Shown: piece by piece, positions 6,182 to 7,844 of the stretch
How the letters are laid out: the number at the start of each line of letters is the position of its first letter
How positions within the stretch are numbered: position 1 is the first letter of the stretch
NCBI GenBank assembly: GCA_017424205.1
Contig: JAFPAS010000057.1
Location: 1 to 7,844, forward strand
Length of the DNA stretch: 7,844 bases
Direction: 5' to 3'
From: Prevotella sp.
GTDB taxonomy: Bacteria; Bacteroidota; Bacteroidia; Bacteroidales; Bacteroidaceae
The notes under the pieces: generated by a model
Told to the model about the DNA's origin: nothing
The model's input: the letters and a program-made list of their open reading frames with translations, nothing else
The model's database searches: none
Made by a program: the position numbers and the translations under genes

Positions 6182-7513
6182 CTATAGTAATGTATTCATC
6201 ACCCAGTAGCACAGCAGACCTGCAAGGTATCCTACAAATGCTATCCATGTGATATTCTTCATGTACCAGCCGAAAGAAATGCGCTCAAGACCCATCACAA
6301 CTACACCGGCAGCAGAACCGATGATAAGCATTGATCCACCGACACCGGCACAATATGCAAGAAGCTGCCAGAATACTCCATCAACAGCAAGATTTGCAAG
6401 CTCAGGATTAGCAGCGAGCATCTCAGCAGATGTAACTGTATACATCTTCATCGCACCAGCAACAAGCGGTACATTATCAACGATTGATGACAGCACACCG
6501 ATTGCACCTGTCACAAGGTAGTCGTTGCCGACTGTCGTATCGAGCCATTCGCCTACTGCTGTAAGCACACCAATCTCAGACAGTGTTGCTACTGCCATCA
6601 GAATGCCGAGGAAGAACAGGATAGTCGCCATGTCAATATGCGAGAGGATATGTACCACACGGCGTGCCTTTGGGTCATGCTCATCTCTACGGCGATAGAA
6701 AATCTCTGTCACACCCCATAGGATGCCAAGAACTGCCAGAATGCCCATAAAGGCTGGAAGATGAGTAATGGTATGGAATACAGGCACACAGCAAAGGCCG
6801 CCTACACCGAGTGCAAAGATTGTTTTACGCTGGTTTTTTGTCACTTCGCTGACAGTCTTTTCGTGTTCATCATCCACAAGCTGCAATTCTCCCTTCAGCT
6901 TATACTGTATTATGGCTGTAGGTATGATGAAAGAAATGAAAGAAGGTATAATAATCTCAGTAATGACACCTGATGCCGTAATCATCTTACCGTTCCAAAG
7001 CATGATAGTGGTAACGTCGCCGATTGGCGAGAAGGCTCCACCTGCATTTGATGCTATCACGACAACAGACGCATACCACATGCGGTCTTTGACATCGCTG
7101 ATAAGCTTATGCAGAAGCAGAATCATTACGATTGAGGTAGTAAGATTGTCAAGCACTGCAGAAAGTACAGCTGTCAGGAATGCTATCTTCCATAGCAAAC
7201 CACGCTTCGTCTTCGAACGCAAAGCTCCACGCACCCAGTTAAATCCGCCATGCTGGTCGACCACCTCAACGATAGTCATTGCACCCATAAGGAAGAACAG
7301 CGTTGTGCCAGCCTCGCCAAGGTTGCGTTCAATAGAATGTGTAAGATCAAAATCAGCCAGTCCAATCTGGCTATGGCCTATTGCCAATAATGTCCAACAG
7401 ACCACACACATCAATATGGCTATTGCAGCCTTATTGATTTTGGTTACAGACTCAATAGCTATCAATGCATAGCCGATGACGAATGCAACCACCATAATTG
7501 TTACAAATGACAT
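6182..7513 (-). CDS. nhaD: NhaD-type Na+/H+ antiporter
   Basis: This 443-residue polytopic inner-membrane protein of the ion transporter superfamily (NhaD/ArsB-like) exchanges sodium or lithium for protons to hold cytoplasmic pH and sodium. About a dozen hydrophobic segments are visible. Conserved NhaD motifs are intact: LDNLTTS at 121-127, GGAFSPIGDVTT at 158-169, SSIVDNVPLVAGAM at 342-355, and GVGGSMLIIGSAAGV at 390-404. Polar residues buried in these (D122, N123, D166, D346, N347) are the expected ion-path candidates. A charged cytoplasmic loop lies around 205-230 and another around 273-286. The length is typical of bacterial NhaD. The ATG at 7513 is preceded by A/T-rich sequence without a Shine-Dalgarno, as is normal for Bacteroidota. 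Two TAnnTTTG boxes lie upstream, and the gene ends in a strong terminator, so it is a single-gene unit. The family is secure; the ion preference is inferred from it. Confidence 0.94.
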   Translation of the reverse strand: MSFVTIMVVAFVIGYALIAIESVTKINKAAIAILMCVVCWTLLAIGHSQIGLADFDLTHSIERNLGEAGTTLFFLMGAMTIVEVVDQHGGFNWVRGALRSKTKRGLLWKIAFLTAVLSAVLDNLTTSIVMILLLHKLISDVKDRMWYASVVVIASNAGGAFSPIGDVTTIMLWNGKMITASGVITEIIIPSFISFIIPTAIIQYKLKGELQLVDDEHEKTVSEVTKNQRKTIFALGVGGLCCVPVFHTITHLPAFMGILAVLGILWGVTEIFYRRRDEHDPKARRVVHILSHIDMATILFFLGILMAVATLSEIGVLTAVGEWLDTTVGNDYLVTGAIGVLSSIVDNVPLVAGAMKMYTVTSAEMLAANPELANLAVDGVFWQLLAYCAGVGGSMLIIGSAAGVVVMGLERISFGWYMKNITWIAFVGYLAGLLCYWVMNTLL

Positions 7514-7558
7514 AGTATTATTAATAAAGGTTTGGTTAGTATTTTCTGGTTAGTACGG

Positions 7559-7566
7559 CAAAGGTA
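7559..7566 (-). promoter_or_regulatory. Proximal -7 promoter box for nhaD
   Basis: The minus strand reads TACCTTTG, a full TAnnTTTG match, about 45 bp before the nhaD ATG. No TTTG is found at the normal -33 distance; the nearest is 31 bp away, which is too far. Confidence 0.45.
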
Positions 7567-7603
7567 GTCATTTTTTTTGAAATAGAATAAAAAAAAACAA
7601 ATA

Positions 7604-7632
7604 TTTGTCAATTATAGACTGAAATACTTCTG
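7604..7632 (+). promoter_or_regulatory. Weak promoter candidate for the right-edge reading frame
   Basis: TTTG at 7604-7607 and TACTTCTG at 7625-7632 (one mismatch to TAnnTTTG) are separated by 17 bp. Transcription would start near 7638. The TTTG lies inside the 12-bp palindrome ACAAATATTTGT (7597-7608). Confidence 0.25.
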
Positions 7633-7659
7633 CAAAGCTATAATCTCTGGCAAAAGCAA
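7633..7659 (-). promoter_or_regulatory. Distal promoter candidate for nhaD
   Basis: The minus strand carries TAGCTTTG (7640-7633), a full match to TAnnTTTG, with a TTG (7659-7657) 16 bp upstream as a possible -33 element. It would give an nhaD leader of about 110 nt. It overlaps the weak plus-strand promoter candidate for the right-edge frame, so the two may compete. Confidence 0.4.
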
Positions 7660-7684
7660 CGCATTTTAGCACATAAAAATATAG

Positions 7685-7844
7685 TCAGCACTGATATGGC
7701 ACACTCTCAACGATACCTTAACACCCATAGAATGGAGTAACCCAATCAATAACAACGGATTGGCAGAGAATATTTCATCGTATCTTGGCGAGAACTTTAT
7801 GCGTGAGTTTAAGGATGCCGTAAAGGCAAAAATGGACGCAGGCA
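7685..7844 (+). CDS. Unrecognised open frame running off the right edge, start codon unclear
   Basis: After an in-frame TAG at 7682-7684 the plus strand stays open to the window end (53 codons). From about 7709 it reads like real protein: LNDTLTPIEWSNPINNNG, then LAENISSYLGENF, then MREFKDAVKAKMDAG, with amphipathic helical character near the end. No family is recognised. The protein-like sequence begins before any in-frame ATG: the first ATG is at 7799 (behind a weak GGCGAG), and TTG at 7760 is an alternative. An out-of-frame ATG at 7696 opens a 14-codon frame that stops at 7740. Either a non-ATG start is used, or the gene starts at 7799 and the upstream reading is luck, or this is a remnant that has lost its start. 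The opposite strand is also open here but reads less like protein. Confidence 0.35.

Overview
The window looks like an ordinary chromosomal segment of a Bacteroidota bacterium, most like Prevotella or a related member of the Bacteroidales. The evidence is as follows. Bacteroidota-type promoters (-7 box TAnnTTTG) sit in front of several genes. Shine-Dalgarno sequences are mostly absent, with A/T-rich leaders instead. There is a secreted GH31 glycosidase carrying a PA14 insert, a META-domain lipoprotein, and an NhaD-type antiporter. The genus is an inference from style, not from a marker gene.

Layout. Positions 1-1954 hold two genes on the minus strand, probably one operon: a COG0523/CobW-family P-loop GTPase with a striking tandem His/Cys repeat (557-1954), followed 49 bp downstream by a DUF554 membrane protein whose C-terminus runs off the left edge (1-507). 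A 350-bp divergent promoter region (1955-2304) separates this operon from a large plus-strand gene (2305-5310). That gene encodes an exported family 31 glycosidase, most like the alpha-xylosidase branch, and it ends in a strong hairpin terminator. Next comes a small META-domain lipoprotein (5679-6089, plus), preceded by a stretch containing a good match to a sigma-54 promoter. It converges on an NhaD-type Na+/H+ antiporter (6182-7513, minus) across a shared hairpin terminator. The right end (7685-7844) carries an open frame that reads like protein but lacks a clear ATG at its beginning; it is probably the start of a further gene, or a remnant.

How the genes relate. No multi-gene pathway or defence, CRISPR, phage or mobile element is visible. 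The genes look like independent transcription units: metal homeostasis (GTPase, possibly with the membrane protein), periplasmic oligosaccharide trimming (GH31, without SusC/SusD neighbours), an envelope lipoprotein and sodium/proton homeostasis.

The points most worth a second look are the near-identical 42-bp repeat that builds the metal-binding tract of the GTPase together with that protein's altered G4 motif, the sigma-54-like promoter before the lipoprotein, a hairpin at the predicted 5' end of the GTPase transcript, and the start-less frame at the right edge. I did not find a convincing new biological system here.
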